Positions 49,819-59,507 of a stretch of DNA of 64,000 bases are shown in pieces. The translations under genes were made by a program, and so were the position numbers. The DNA lies in NCBI RefSeq assembly GCF_900100345.1, contig NZ_FMTT01000001.1, positions 62,001-126,000 on the forward strand. Direction: 5' to 3'. The notes beneath the pieces are model-generated. The model was given only the letters and a program-made list of their open reading frames with translations. It did no database searches and was not told the DNA's origin. Position 1 is the stretch's first letter. The number at the start of each line of letters is the position of its first letter. Origin of the DNA: Paenibacillus tianmuensis. Lineage in GTDB: Bacteria > Bacillota > Bacilli > Paenibacillales > NBRC-103111.

Positions 49819-51498
49819 ATGATTCAAAATACGAAATGCGAATGCGGACACCAGAATCATGTCGGCACCCTGCTGTGCGAGTCCTGTGGCAAGCCGCTTT
49901 CGGATGAAGGCGGCAGCGAACCGCTTGAGATGCGGTACGACGGGGTCGCCCGGCGATCCCAGCGCGCGAATCCCGGCGTGCTGGACCGGGTGTGGAATTT
50001 TTTCTCGTCCGTCAAAATCGCCGTTTATCTCATCGCGATTACGTTACTGGGCTCGATTCTGGGGACTATATATCCGCAGGAAAATACGTTTCTAAACATC
50101 GATCCTGCGGTGTATTATAAAGAAACATACGGAACGATCGGGTACATTTATTATTTGCTGGGGCTGTCGCATACGTTCGAATCCTGGTGGTTCGTTACAC
50201 TGCTGTTCATGATTGGCACGTCGCTCGTCGTTTGCAGTCTGGACCGCGTGCTGCCATTATACCGGGCGCTCAATAAGCAGCAGATTCGCAAGCATTTAAG
50301 CTTCATCACGCGTCAAAAGGTGACCTTTACCGGACCGCTTCCGGCCGCTGCCCAGGGCTCGGTACAAACGCCGGAAGCTTGGACGGAGCAGGCGGCGGAG
50401 GTGCTTCGCAAGCAGCGCTACCGCGTGCATACGGACGGCACGGCGCTGCTGGCGGAGAAAAACCGGTTCAGCCGCTGGGGACCTTATATCAATCATATCG
50501 GGTTGATTATTTTTTTGGGCGCTGTATTGATGCGAAGCATTCCGGGCTGGCACATGGATCAGCATATGGCTTTTCCGGAAGGCAAGCTTGTCAAAATTCC
50601 CGATACTCCTTATTATTTGAAGAACGAAAAATTCACGCTGGAGTTTTACAAGCCGGAAGAAATGTCGGAGGGCTTCCGGTCCAAAGGGCAGGACGTTCCG
50701 AAGGTGTACGAGACGAAAGCGGTGCTCTACATGTGCAAGGCGGACTGCGACGATCCGGCGAAGGAGCCGGTGCTTGAAGAAGTGCACCGCCAGGATATTG
50801 TCGTGAACAAGCCGTTGGATTACAATGGATTACTCGCGTATCAATTCGACTTCAAGCCGTCTCCGACGCTGATATCCGTCAAACCGACGCTGAAAAACAA
50901 ACAAACCGGCGAGACGTTCGGAAGCTTCGAGCTGCCGATGAACAAGCCCGCGGAATCGTATAACGCAGGTCCTTACCAATTGAAGCTGAAGGCGTATTTC
51001 CCCGAGTTCGCTTTGGACGACAAGGGCTTGCCGATGACCAAGTCCAACGAACCGAAAGCTCCGGCGTTCGTATTCGCCATTTCGGGACCGGGCTTGAAGC
51101 CGGAAGGGGAGCTTTATTTGTACTTCCCGCGTCAGGTGGATAAAGTCAATTTCCGTCAAGACGAAATCAATGGAGCGCTTGGCGCCAAGCTGGAGCTGAC
51201 CGTTGGTTCGATGGCCGATGTGGCCATTTCGGACTATATCAGTTACTTGAATATCCGGGTCGACCGGGCAATGCCGTTTATCTGGGTCGGCGCGGCCATT
51301 TCGATGATCGGCTTGATCATGGGCTTTTATTGGCACCATCGCCGGATCTGGCTGCGCATCGATAACGGACAGCTTGCGCTCGGCGCTCATACGAACAAGA
51401 ACTGGTACGGCATCCGGAAGGAAGTGACCCGGGTTTTGACGAAAACGGGAATCGACATCGATCCGAAGACGCTGGAAAGAAAGGTGATTGAAACGTGA
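49819..51498 (+). CDS. resB: Cytochrome c biogenesis protein ResB
   Basis: A 559-residue membrane protein of the Ccs1/ResB family. A short N-terminal zinc ribbon (KCECGHQN then LCESCGKPL) precedes four membrane helices; a large extracytoplasmic domain lies between the third (about residue 235) and the last (about residue 500). With ResC it moves heme across the membrane and ligates it to cytochrome c. ATG 49819 follows AAGGGTGG; an in-frame GTG at 49807 is an alternative. It overlaps resC by four bases. Confidence 0.93.
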   Translation: MIQNTKCECGHQNHVGTLLCESCGKPLSDEGGSEPLEMRYDGVARRSQRANPGVLDRVWNFFSSVKIAVYLIAITLLGSILGTIYPQENTFLNIDPAVYYKETYGTIGYIYYLLGLSHTFESWWFVTLLFMIGTSLVVCSLDRVLPLYRALNKQQIRKHLSFITRQKVTFTGPLPAAAQGSVQTPEAWTEQAAEVLRKQRYRVHTDGTALLAEKNRFSRWGPYINHIGLIIFLGAVLMRSIPGWHMDQHMAFPEGKLVKIPDTPYYLKNEKFTLEFYKPEEMSEGFRSKGQDVPKVYETKAVLYMCKADCDDPAKEPVLEEVHRQDIVVNKPLDYNGLLAYQFDFKPSPTLISVKPTLKNKQTGETFGSFELPMNKPAESYNAGPYQLKLKAYFPEFALDDKGLPMTKSNEPKAPAFVFAISGPGLKPEGELYLYFPRQVDKVNFRQDEINGALGAKLELTVGSMADVAISDYISYLNIRVDRAMPFIWVGAAISMIGLIMGFYWHHRRIWLRIDNGQLALGAHTNKNWYGIRKEVTRVLTKTGIDIDPKTLERKVIET

Positions 51499-52742
51499 GC
51501 AGCACGTTTTTGCTGATTGCTTTTATCGTGTACGCCCTGGCTCTGCTCGGCTTCGTCATAGCCGTTACCGGGAAAAAATCGGTTCAGGAGGCGGACCCCG
51601 AAGGGTTCGCCAGACGATGGGGCTTCATCGGCTTCATCCTGACCGTGATCGGATTTTTGTGTCACGTGACGTTTTTCTTTACGCGCTGGGCGGAAGGCGG
51701 ACATATACCGACGAGCAACATGTACGAATTCATGACGTTCCTTGGGATGATGATCGTGCTCGCGTTTCTCGTCGTCTACTTGATTTACCGCACGCCTACG
51801 CTTGGCGTATTTACGATGCCCGTATCGATCATCATCATCGCCTACGCTTCGGTGTTCCCGCGCGAAGTGCAGCCGCTCATTCCGGCGCTGCAAAGCTACT
51901 GGCTCAAAATCCACGTGACGACCGCGGCTCTCGGAGAAGCGTTTTTCGCCGTCGGGTTTGCCGCAGGCTTGATGTATCTGCTCCAGAACGTCAACTTCGC
52001 GGGAACATCCAAAGCGGACCGCAGAGAGCAGCGCGGGGTCGAGTTTACGATTTTTACCTTGCTCATGACGATCGCGTTCGTTGTTGCCATTTTCGGCTTT
52101 AGTGCGGCCGGATATAAAGCGAAATTCGCCAGCGACGTTAAGATGACCGATATCAATAACGTCGAGCAGGTCGTTAAGCAAAACGTTGAGTACGTTTTGC
52201 CTCCGATTGTAAAACCGTATCAGAGCGAGCAGTTGGAAATGAAGCCCTTTCTCGGGATGACCGGGCCGCTCTTCGAAGCTCCGTCCTGGATGGAGGGGGC
52301 GAATGCCGGGCGGAAGCTCAATACGGTGATATGGTCGGTCCTTTTGGGCGCCTTGTTGTATGCGCTGATTCGTCTTGTGGTCCGCAAGCCGTTAGGCCGG
52401 GTGCTTCAGCCGACGATCCGAGGGATCGACTCGGAGGATGTGGATGAAATCGGCTACAGGGCGATTGCCATCGGCTATCCGATCTTCACGCTTGGAGCGC
52501 TCATCTTTGCGATGATTTGGGCGCATGAAGCATGGGGACGCTTCTGGGGCTGGGACCCGAAGGAAGTGTGGGCGCTGATTGTCTGGCTGTTTTATGCGGT
52601 GTACCTGCATCTTCGTCTTTCCCGCGGCTGGCAGGGCAAAAAATCCGCCTGGCTGTCCGTGATCGGGTTTCTTGTCGTCATGTTTACGCTCATCGGCGTA
52701 AACCTGGTGATCGCCGGCTTGCATTCGTATTCCGGCGCGTAA
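51495..52742 (+). CDS. resC: Cytochrome c biogenesis protein ResC (CcsA/CcsB type)
   Basis: A 415-residue polytopic membrane protein with about eight helices. The tryptophan-rich heme-handling signature WGRFWGWDPKEVWALIVWLFY lies at about residues 344-364, with flanking histidines (IHVTTAALGEAFF and HLRLSRGWQGKKSAW). It forms system II heme ligase with ResB. Start GTG 51495 overlaps the resB stop. A 70-base gap follows before resD. Confidence 0.94.
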   Translation: MSSTFLLIAFIVYALALLGFVIAVTGKKSVQEADPEGFARRWGFIGFILTVIGFLCHVTFFFTRWAEGGHIPTSNMYEFMTFLGMMIVLAFLVVYLIYRTPTLGVFTMPVSIIIIAYASVFPREVQPLIPALQSYWLKIHVTTAALGEAFFAVGFAAGLMYLLQNVNFAGTSKADRREQRGVEFTIFTLLMTIAFVVAIFGFSAAGYKAKFASDVKMTDINNVEQVVKQNVEYVLPPIVKPYQSEQLEMKPFLGMTGPLFEAPSWMEGANAGRKLNTVIWSVLLGALLYALIRLVVRKPLGRVLQPTIRGIDSEDVDEIGYRAIAIGYPIFTLGALIFAMIWAHEAWGRFWGWDPKEVWALIVWLFYAVYLHLRLSRGWQGKKSAWLSVIGFLVVMFTLIGVNLVIAGLHSYSGA

Positions 52743-52811
52743 ACCGGCACAGCGACAGCATGCCGAGTTTCAATAAACGGTCGTTAATCTCAATTGAAAA
52801 GAGGTTCAGCC

Positions 52812-53528
52812 ATGAGCGAGACGAAGTTGAACATATTGGTTGTAGATGATGAGGAACGGATTCGCCGCCTGCTGCGGATGTATTTGGAGAAAGAAAATTA
52901 CAGCATTGACGAAGCCGAGGACGGCGAATCGGCGCTGCGTAAAGCGCTGGATCAGGATTACGACCTGATTCTGCTCGACGTGATGCTGCCGGGCATTGAC
53001 GGTAACGAGGTATGCGCCCGGCTGCGCCAGGTGAAATCGACGCCGGTCATTATGCTGACGGCCAAAGGCGAAGAAACGAACCGCGTCCAAGGCTTCGAGT
53101 CGGGAGCGGACGACTATGTGGTGAAGCCGTTCAGTCCCCGCGAGGTTATTTACCGCGTCAAGGCGATTTTGCGGAGGTCTTCGGTCACCGCGTATTTGTC
53201 CAAAGAAGTGAATTCGAGCAACAATATCGTGTTCCCGAATCTGGTGATCGAGCACGACGCTCACCGCGTCACGGCCGGAGGACAGGAAGTGGCATTGACT
53301 CCGAAAGAATACGAGCTGCTTCATTATTTGGCGGTTTCGCCGGATAAGGTATTTTCCCGGGAGGAGTTGCTCAAGGACGTATGGAACTACGAGTTTTTCG
53401 GTGATTTGCGCACGGTCGACACCCATGTGAAACGGCTGCGCGAGAAGCTGAATAAAGTGTCGCCGGACGCCGCCTCCATGATTACGACCGTTTGGGGCGT
53501 AGGCTACAAGCTCGAGGTCCCGAAATAA
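52812..53528 (+). CDS. resD: Response regulator ResD
   Basis: A 238-residue OmpR-type regulator. The receiver has the acidic pocket VVDDEERI, the phosphorylated Asp in LILLDVMLPG (about residue 57) and the conserved Lys in DDYVVKPFS. The C-terminal winged helix (ALTPKEYELLHYLAVSPDKVFSR-like, then TVDTHVKRLREKL) binds DNA. In B. subtilis it activates respiration and anaerobic genes. AAAAGAGG precedes ATG 52812. It is followed by its kinase after one base. Confidence 0.95.
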   Translation: MSETKLNILVVDDEERIRRLLRMYLEKENYSIDEAEDGESALRKALDQDYDLILLDVMLPGIDGNEVCARLRQVKSTPVIMLTAKGEETNRVQGFESGADDYVVKPFSPREVIYRVKAILRRSSVTAYLSKEVNSSNNIVFPNLVIEHDAHRVTAGGQEVALTPKEYELLHYLAVSPDKVFSREELLKDVWNYEFFGDLRTVDTHVKRLREKLNKVSPDAASMITTVWGVGYKLEVPK

Positions 53529-53529
53529 C

Positions 53530-55374
53530 GTGTTTATTTTAAAAAGCGTTGTCGGTAAACTGTGGATTACAATTATCGGGCTGGTTGTTGTCGTTTTATT
53601 GACGCTCAGCCTTTTTTTGTTCCGATATATCGAAACGTCGTTTCCCAAGTCGAAGGATCAGGCGGAAACGCTCACGAGGCTGGCTGTCAAGGTGGCCAAT
53701 GAAATTTCCTTGCATAAGGAAGAACGGCGGTATTTGCAGGTTGTCAATGAACTGCTCAGCGCCCAAGGGGCGAGCATCCTGATGGTGACTGCCAATTTCG
53801 AGCAGATCGATCCGCCGTTTGCGCAGACGCAGGACAAGACGTTCCGTTATACCGATTTCTTCACGAAAGCGGACTTGCAGAAGGCGTTCGCCGGGCAGTC
53901 GGTCGATAACCGCAATACGAGTTCGGGCCTGCCGCGCGCGCCTTTGAGCAATCAATACACAGCCGTAGCCGTGCCTTATATGAATGAAGGCCAGACGCAA
54001 ACCGCCGGAGCGCTGATCCTGTATCAGCTCACACAATCGGCGGAGGAGACGCAGGCTTATGTCAAAAAGCTGTTCGTTGTCGTCGGCGTCGCCGGCTTTC
54101 TGATGACGACGTTCTTCGCCTTCTTCCTGCTGACCAAAATTACACAGCCGCTGCTCCAGCTTAAGAAGGCAGCTGATCTGATCTCGATGGGCGAATACGA
54201 TACCCGCGTGCCGATCACGTCTTCTGACGAGCTGGGCGAGCTGGGCAAAACGTTCAACCATATGGGAGAGAAGCTGTCGGATACAATCAAAGCGCTAAGT
54301 CACGAAAAAGAGCACTTGGCCAGCGTGCTGCGAAGCATGGGGGATGCGGTGATTACGTTCGACGCCGACGGGAAAGTCATTCTGACCAATCCTCCGGGAG
54401 AAAAGGTTGTGCGGGATTGGAACGAGATTCATTGGACGGACGACTGGTCCGGTCAGGAAGAAAGACGGATGCTGCGGAAGGCGGAAACGGTCCCCGAGCC
54501 GCTTCAACCGTTATTCCAAGGAGTTATTTCTGAGGCGAAGGAAATGACGGCGAAGCTGCATGTTCAGAGTGAGGTATGGTCCATCGTGATGGCGCCGTTG
54601 TATTCGCGTGAGCTTGTGCGCGGGGTTGTCGCCGTTATGCGGGACGTCACGGAGGAATTCCGGCTCGACAAGCTGCGCAAAGATTTTGTCGCCAACGTGT
54701 CGCACGAGCTGCGCACGCCGCTTTCGATGCTGCAAGGCTACAGCGAGGCGTTGATCGACGACATCGCGGCAACACCGGAAGAACGCAAGGATTTGGCGCA
54801 GGTCATTCACGACGAGTCGCTTCGTATGGGCCGACTGGTCAAGGATTTGCTTGACCTCGCGAAGATGGAGACGGGCAATGTGGAATTGAACTTTCGCGAG
54901 CTGGAAGTGAACACGTTCTTAAAGCGGGTACACCGTAAATTCGCCGGCTTGTCCAAGGAACACGGCATTACGATGACCTGCGTCCTGCCCGAGGAAGAGC
55001 TGGTGCTGTACCAGGCCGATGAAGACCGGATGGAGCAGGTGCTGACCAATCTGCTGGACAATGCGATCCGGCATACGCCGCCGCAATCGGTTATTCAGCT
55101 GAGCGCGGCACGGACGCGGTACAAAGGGGAAGAAGCGGTATTGATCGAGGTGGCGGACCAAGGCTACGGCATTCCGGCGGAAGACCTGCCCTTCATCTTC
55201 GAACGTTTCTACAAGGCGGACAAAGCCCGTACGCGCGGAGCTACCGGCGGAACGGGCTTAGGGCTGTCCATCGTAAAAAATATCATAGAAGCCCACGAGG
55301 GCACCGTTCATGTCAAAAGCCAGCCGGGGCAGGGGACGACATTTTCCATCACGCTTCCCTGCAAAACGGTGTAA
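53530..55374 (+). CDS. resE: Sensor histidine kinase ResE
   Basis: A 614-residue membrane kinase. It has a first helix at about residues 10-30, an extracytoplasmic region, a second helix at about residues 180-200, a HAMP linker, a PAS-like part (AVITFDADGKVILTNPPG), then HisKA with FVANVSHELRTPLSMLQGYS (His about residue 394) and the ATPase domain with NLLDNAIRHTPP and GTGLGLSIVKNIIE. GTG 53530 lies one base after the resD stop and has no clear ribosome site, so translation is probably coupled. It phosphorylates ResD. Confidence 0.95.
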   Translation: MFILKSVVGKLWITIIGLVVVVLLTLSLFLFRYIETSFPKSKDQAETLTRLAVKVANEISLHKEERRYLQVVNELLSAQGASILMVTANFEQIDPPFAQTQDKTFRYTDFFTKADLQKAFAGQSVDNRNTSSGLPRAPLSNQYTAVAVPYMNEGQTQTAGALILYQLTQSAEETQAYVKKLFVVVGVAGFLMTTFFAFFLLTKITQPLLQLKKAADLISMGEYDTRVPITSSDELGELGKTFNHMGEKLSDTIKALSHEKEHLASVLRSMGDAVITFDADGKVILTNPPGEKVVRDWNEIHWTDDWSGQEERRMLRKAETVPEPLQPLFQGVISEAKEMTAKLHVQSEVWSIVMAPLYSRELVRGVVAVMRDVTEEFRLDKLRKDFVANVSHELRTPLSMLQGYSEALIDDIAATPEERKDLAQVIHDESLRMGRLVKDLLDLAKMETGNVELNFRELEVNTFLKRVHRKFAGLSKEHGITMTCVLPEEELVLYQADEDRMEQVLTNLLDNAIRHTPPQSVIQLSAARTRYKGEEAVLIEVADQGYGIPAEDLPFIFERFYKADKARTRGATGGTGLGLSIVKNIIEAHEGTVHVKSQPGQGTTFSITLPCKTV

Positions 55375-55382
55375 ACCCAGAC

Positions 55383-55421
55383 AAAAGCCTCCGATTCGTC
55401 ATCGGAGGCTTCTTTCTTTTT
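55383..55421. terminator. Bidirectional terminator between resE and serA
   Basis: AAAGCCTCCGA and TCGGAGGCTT pair around TTCGTCA, with a T-rich tail on the plus strand (CTTTCTTTTT) and TTTTG on the minus strand. Confidence 0.85.
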
Positions 55422-55482
55422 GTAGAACGAACGTCTTTTTTCTTGTTGTTCGTGAAACAATTGTGGAACGTTCGATATCCGA

Positions 55483-57066
55483 TTAAAGCGTCAACTCGCG
55501 AGCATGGGTCAATTCCGGAAGCTGAATGAGGCGGTCGAGCACTTCCTTCGGCGTTTCTTTATCGGTAGTCAGCACCATGATCGCCGAGCCGCCGACCACT
55601 TTACGTCCGACCTGCATCGTCGCGATATTGACGCCGTTGTCGCCAAGCAGCGTTCCAACTTTGCCGATGATACCCGGCTTATCGTTATGCGAGATCAGAA
55701 GCAGATGGCCGGACGGCGCGATATCGACGGGAAATTGGTCGATCTGAACGATCCGCTCGCCGTAGCCGGACAGCAGAGTGCCGGCAAGCACACGTTCTTC
55801 TTGCTTCGTTTTCAGCGTAACGGAAACGAGGTTCGTAAAGCTCTTCGCTGCGGACGACTTTTGAATGACGACGTTGAGCCCGCGCGTTTTGGCCAGATGC
55901 ATCGCATTGACGATATTCACGCCTTCCAATTGATTGGCGAGAATGCCTTTGACGATGTAGCGGGTGAGCGGCGTCGTATCGACATCAGTCAAATCGCCGG
56001 AATAGTTAACCACGATTTCGCTGACCGGCCCGTCGATCGTCTGACCGAGGAAGACGCCGAGCTTCTCGCCGAGATTGAAATAAGGCTGCAGCGCATGGAG
56101 CACGTTAGCCGGTACCGGCGGCATGTTGACGGCGTTCTTGAACGGCTGGTCGCGCAAAATGTGAAGCACTTCCTCGGATACGTCGATCGCGACGTTCTCC
56201 TGCGCTTCGACCGTCGATGCGCCGAGGTGCGGTGTGACGACAATTTTCGGATGGTTCAGGAACGGATGATCAGCAGCCGGAGGTTCCTTCTCGAATACGT
56301 CGAACGCCGCTCCGGCGACGATCCCTGCATCGATCGCTTCGACAAGCGCCATTTCGTCGATAATGCCGCCGCGTGCACAGTTGATGATGCGCGCGCCTTT
56401 TTTCATCAGCTCAAATTGCGGCTTGCTGATCATATGGCGTGTTTCGTTGGTCAGCGGCGTATGAACCGTAATGAAATCCGCTGCGGCACAAATGTCGTTC
56501 ACGGTACCGAGCTTCACGCCGAGCTTTTCCGCACGCTCTTCGGTCAGGAAAGGGTCATAGCCGAGCACTTCCATCCCGAACGCTTTGGCGCGTTTGGCAA
56601 CCTCGCTGCCGATGCGGCCCATGCCGAGCACGCCGAGCACCTTGTTGCGGAGCTCCACGCCGACGAACGTTTTGCGGTCCCACTCGCCGCCGACGGTTTT
56701 CTTGTACGCTTGCGGAATTATACGAGCGACGGACATCATCATCGCGAATGTCAATTCGCAAGTGGCAATCGTATTGCCATCCGGCGCATTGATGACGACG
56801 ATGCCGCGCTTCGTCGCCGCCTCCAGATCGATATTATCGACGCCTACACCGGCGCGTCCGACAACTTTCAATTTGCTGCCGGCGCCCATAATGCGTTCGG
56901 TTACCTTCGTGGCGCTGCGCACCAATAAAGCGTCATAGTCTGCAATAATCGCTACAAGCTCGTCTTCGGACAATCCGTTCTTTTTTTCCACCTCGACATC
57001 TGGCGCGTCATACAACAGTTGAATCCCCATGTCGCTGATTCCATCCATAACTAACACTTTGTACAT
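55483..57066 (-). CDS. serA: D-3-phosphoglycerate dehydrogenase
   Basis: A 527-residue enzyme for the first step of serine synthesis. The N-terminal catalytic part has GRAGVGVDNIDLEAA, the NAD site LGVLGMGRIGSEVAKRAKAF (about residue 150), NCARGGIIDE and HLGASTVEAQENVA (catalytic His). An intervening domain is followed by a C-terminal ACT domain (ISHNDKPGIIGKVGTLL). The ATG at 57066 has GGAGGTCTGGG upstream. A T-box precedes it and predicts control by uncharged tRNA-Ser. Confidence 0.95.
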   Translation of the reverse strand: MYKVLVMDGISDMGIQLLYDAPDVEVEKKNGLSEDELVAIIADYDALLVRSATKVTERIMGAGSKLKVVGRAGVGVDNIDLEAATKRGIVVINAPDGNTIATCELTFAMMMSVARIIPQAYKKTVGGEWDRKTFVGVELRNKVLGVLGMGRIGSEVAKRAKAFGMEVLGYDPFLTEERAEKLGVKLGTVNDICAAADFITVHTPLTNETRHMISKPQFELMKKGARIINCARGGIIDEMALVEAIDAGIVAGAAFDVFEKEPPAADHPFLNHPKIVVTPHLGASTVEAQENVAIDVSEEVLHILRDQPFKNAVNMPPVPANVLHALQPYFNLGEKLGVFLGQTIDGPVSEIVVNYSGDLTDVDTTPLTRYIVKGILANQLEGVNIVNAMHLAKTRGLNVVIQKSSAAKSFTNLVSVTLKTKQEERVLAGTLLSGYGERIVQIDQFPVDIAPSGHLLLISHNDKPGIIGKVGTLLGDNGVNIATMQVGRKVVGGSAIMVLTTDKETPKEVLDRLIQLPELTHARELTL

Positions 57067-57103
57067 TTTTCCCAGACCTCCATGAAGTAAATTACGAAAA
57101 AAA

Positions 57104-57370
57104 CACAAAAAACTCCCCGCCCCGACACGACTAACGTATACAAGGGACGAGGAGCTGATTCTCGTGGTACCACCCTACTTCGCTGTGCGCTCACGCGCAA
57201 CAGCCTCATGAGGTCTGCGATGAACAGACCGGGAAAAATAACGGTTTCCGGCCGGCTGCGCCTACTGTAATGTTCGGCACAACAACTCAAGAGTGCTCCG
57301 CATATCGAATTCGTCCGGTTCGCACCGACCACCGGCTCTCTGATCGATTCGGGTTATGCTTGGCTCCGTC
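57104..57370 (-). promoter_or_regulatory. T-box riboswitch of serA with probable AGC (Ser) specifier
   Basis: On the minus strand the leader has the AGAGAGCCGG stem I element, the GGTGGTCGGTGCGAACC block, a probable specifier AGC in CGGAGCACTCTTGAG (codon at 57297-57295), and the T-box AGGGTGGTACCACG (57176-57163). The terminator is built from CTCCTCGTCCC and GGGGCGGGGAG with a TTTTTT tail (57104-57155). Serine specificity agrees with serA. The call is by motif reading; a covariance search would confirm the specifier. Confidence 0.9.
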
Positions 57371-57399
57371 AAAGTTTGTTACAGGTGAAATTTTTCATT

Positions 57400-57429
57400 A
57401 GCGTAACATGACCATTTCGACATTGTCAA
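57400..57429 (-). promoter_or_regulatory. Promoter of the serA T-box leader
   Basis: On the minus strand a perfect TTGACA is followed after 18 bases by TACGCT, a weak -10. Confidence 0.45.
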
Positions 57430-57542
57430 TAGGCAGCCCACCGATTTGCAAATCCGAAATATTTGTGAAACCTAAATTCGCCGTGCTAAAATAAACCGTG
57501 CGACCTGCATGAAATTATCGTACAGCGAAAGGGGCATTCATC

Positions 57543-57863
57543 ATGTTCGAAAGCATAGAGCCCGAAGCGTTCCAGGCAAAAACGGACAACGGAGAGTTGG
57601 GGGACGCGCTGATGCTCGACGTCCGGGAACCGTACGAATGGGAGTATTATCATTGGGAACAAGCACAGCTGATGCCGATGAACAGCATACCGGGAAGGCT
57701 AGCCGAGCTTCCGATGGATCGGACGATTTATATCGTTTGCGCCCACGGCGTGCGAAGCGCTAACGTGTGTTACTATTTGAAGCAGAACGGCTTCGACGAT
57801 GTCATTAATGTCGAGGGCGGCATGGCTGCGCTCGCAGCCCTTCGCGGGTTCCAGTACGATTAA
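57543..57863 (+). CDS. Rhodanese-like domain protein
   Basis: A 106-residue single-domain rhodanese. The CDC25-like start ALMLDVREPYEWEYYH and the active-site loop YIVCAHGVRS (Cys about residue 65) are intact, so persulfide transfer is plausible. The C-terminal GFDDVINVEGGMAAL is typical. AAAGGGG lies 10 bases before the ATG. It is a single gene, divergent from serA. Its sulfur partner is not known. Confidence 0.9.
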   Translation: MFESIEPEAFQAKTDNGELGDALMLDVREPYEWEYYHWEQAQLMPMNSIPGRLAELPMDRTIYIVCAHGVRSANVCYYLKQNGFDDVINVEGGMAALAALRGFQYD

Positions 57864-57873
57864 CTGGTGCGGC

Positions 57874-57910
57874 AAAAAGCCACGAGTACGGGGACCGGAC
57901 ATCGTGGCTT
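57874..57910 (-). terminator. Terminator of the minus-strand membrane protein gene
   Basis: AAGCCACGA and TCGTGGCTT form a nine-pair stem. The T tract (TTTTT) lies on the minus strand; the hairpin may also act on the rhodanese transcript. Confidence 0.8.
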
Positions 57911-57924
57911 CGGAAGCCTGCGTA

Positions 57925-58839
57925 TTAATTGGCAGTGAAAAACGGAAGCTGCGGCAACGTTTCATTGCCGTAATATTTGTCTTTGTTGCGGATAAAATCG
58001 CTTTTGCGAACGGCATCAGTAGCCATCAGCACATCGACGACTTGCCCCACATCGTTCAAATTCATTTTTTGCGTTTGACCGGACTGAATCATTTCGTCGA
58101 TCCGACTGGTCAGATCCTGCGGGGTGAACGGCTTAAACAGCTTTTTGCCAAGCATCAATTGGGCGACGTATTCGTTTTTCATATTCAGGCTCAGGCCCAT
58201 CCAATCGTTCAGGGAGAGCGGCTTGGTTACATCAATAGGCTTAAATTGCGGTTTTATCGTAGCATACCATTTGTCGATCGATTCGTAGTAGCTTTTTTCA
58301 GCCTTGAGCGCAAATGTCTTCGCTTCGCCGAGATAAGGGTCAGCTTGAAGCTGCGCGATCAGCTCGGCCGCCGGAATGCCGTTTGCCTTGGCCGAATAGC
58401 TTTGCAGGCCTTCGCTGAACAGCTTTAAGCTTCTCATGTAGTCTTTATGCGCTTCCTGCAGCAGCGGAGAGGAGCCCGGCATCGATTTTGAACCGAGACT
58501 GTCGTAGCTTTCCTGCGCGAGCTTGCTCATTTCCTTGAGAATCAAGGAAGCGTCGGCCGTACGATTCGTCAGCAGCTCGTCGGTTTTCTCAAACCACTTT
58601 TTATGAAATTCCCTGTATGGCTGATAAATGGTATGATAGAAAGACACCAGATACTGCTGATGGTAGGCGGTAAAGCTCTTGGCCGCTTCGTTTTGCTTGT
58701 TGAGCAGATCTTCGTATTTCAGCGAAGAACGGTCCTGTCCCATTTTTAAACCGAAGAAGAAGGCCCCCGTAGCCAGGACAAGCATGAAAATGAAGGTAAC
58801 GGCGAATAAGTAGTCCGTTCGGGTAAGCCGTTTTTCCAT
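57925..58839 (-). CDS. Membrane-anchored helical protein of unknown function
   Basis: A 304-residue protein with one N-terminal transmembrane helix (about residues 11-31, LFAVTFIFMLVLATGAFFFG) and a long, mainly helical extracytoplasmic part rich in Lys, Glu and Tyr. Segments such as FTAYHQQYLVSFYHTIYQPY, LLQEAHKDYMRSLKLFSEGL and AKTFALKAEKSYYESIDKWY suggest helical repeats. No enzyme motif or signal cleavage site is seen. I do not recognise a named family. Confidence 0.75.
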   Translation of the reverse strand: MEKRLTRTDYLFAVTFIFMLVLATGAFFFGLKMGQDRSSLKYEDLLNKQNEAAKSFTAYHQQYLVSFYHTIYQPYREFHKKWFEKTDELLTNRTADASLILKEMSKLAQESYDSLGSKSMPGSSPLLQEAHKDYMRSLKLFSEGLQSYSAKANGIPAAELIAQLQADPYLGEAKTFALKAEKSYYESIDKWYATIKPQFKPIDVTKPLSLNDWMGLSLNMKNEYVAQLMLGKKLFKPFTPQDLTSRIDEMIQSGQTQKMNLNDVGQVVDVLMATDAVRKSDFIRNKDKYYGNETLPQLPFFTAN

Positions 58840-58910
58840 GATCGAGCACCTCAGATTTCTTAAATTCTATGCTGATAGTATAGGTGAAATTGTCGAAAAA
58901 GGGAATCAGT

Positions 58911-59507
58911 ATGAAAAAATTTAACTTTAAGCGGATCAAGCTGCAAAAAATCAATCCGGACGAAATCGACGAGCGTTTACTGCTCATTAACTTGTATGTG
59001 ACTCAGCTTCTCGTCTTTCTTGCAGCCGTCGTTCTGATGCTTTTTCAGAAACCGGACCTGCGGGCGATGTTTTCCCCGGGGTCGGGCTATACGATCCTGC
59101 TATGGGGAGCGGGCTTAGCCGTCGCCGTTCTGCTTGTCGATCTGCTCGTTTCCAGATGGGTGCCTCCCGAAGTGACGGACGACGGGGGCATCAACGAAAA
59201 GCTGTTTAAAAACAGGCCTCTTTGGCATATTGCACTCATTTCGCTCATTGTCGCATTTTGCGAAGAGCTGCTGTTCCGCGGTACGATCCAAGCGTGGTGG
59301 GGACCGTACTGGACCAGCATCCTGTTCGCGGCCATTCATGTCCGCTATTTGCAGCACTGGTTGATGACGGGACTTGTCTTCAGCATCAGCTACGGGCTCG
59401 GCTGGATTTATATTCGGACCGGGTCCTTGTTAACACCGATTATCGCCCATTTCCTGATTGATTTCGTCATGGGCTGCATTCTTCGTTACAGGAGAGAAGA
59501 ATCATGA
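58911..59507 (+). CDS. ypbD: CPBP family intramembrane metalloprotease (YpbD-like)
   Basis: A 198-residue polytopic protein with about five helices. The three CPBP/CAAX protease motifs are present: FCEELLFRGTIQAWW (EExxxR), AAIHVRY and the C-terminal HFLIDFVMG. It starts with a basic cytoplasmic tail (KKFNFKRIKLQKINPDEIDER). AAAAAGGG precedes ATG 58911. B. subtilis YpbD lies close to ypbH, as here. The substrate is unknown. The next gene overlaps its stop. Confidence 0.88.
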   Translation: MKKFNFKRIKLQKINPDEIDERLLLINLYVTQLLVFLAAVVLMLFQKPDLRAMFSPGSGYTILLWGAGLAVAVLLVDLLVSRWVPPEVTDDGGINEKLFKNRPLWHIALISLIVAFCEELLFRGTIQAWWGPYWTSILFAAIHVRYLQHWLMTGLVFSISYGLGWIYIRTGSLLTPIIAHFLIDFVMGCILRYRREES

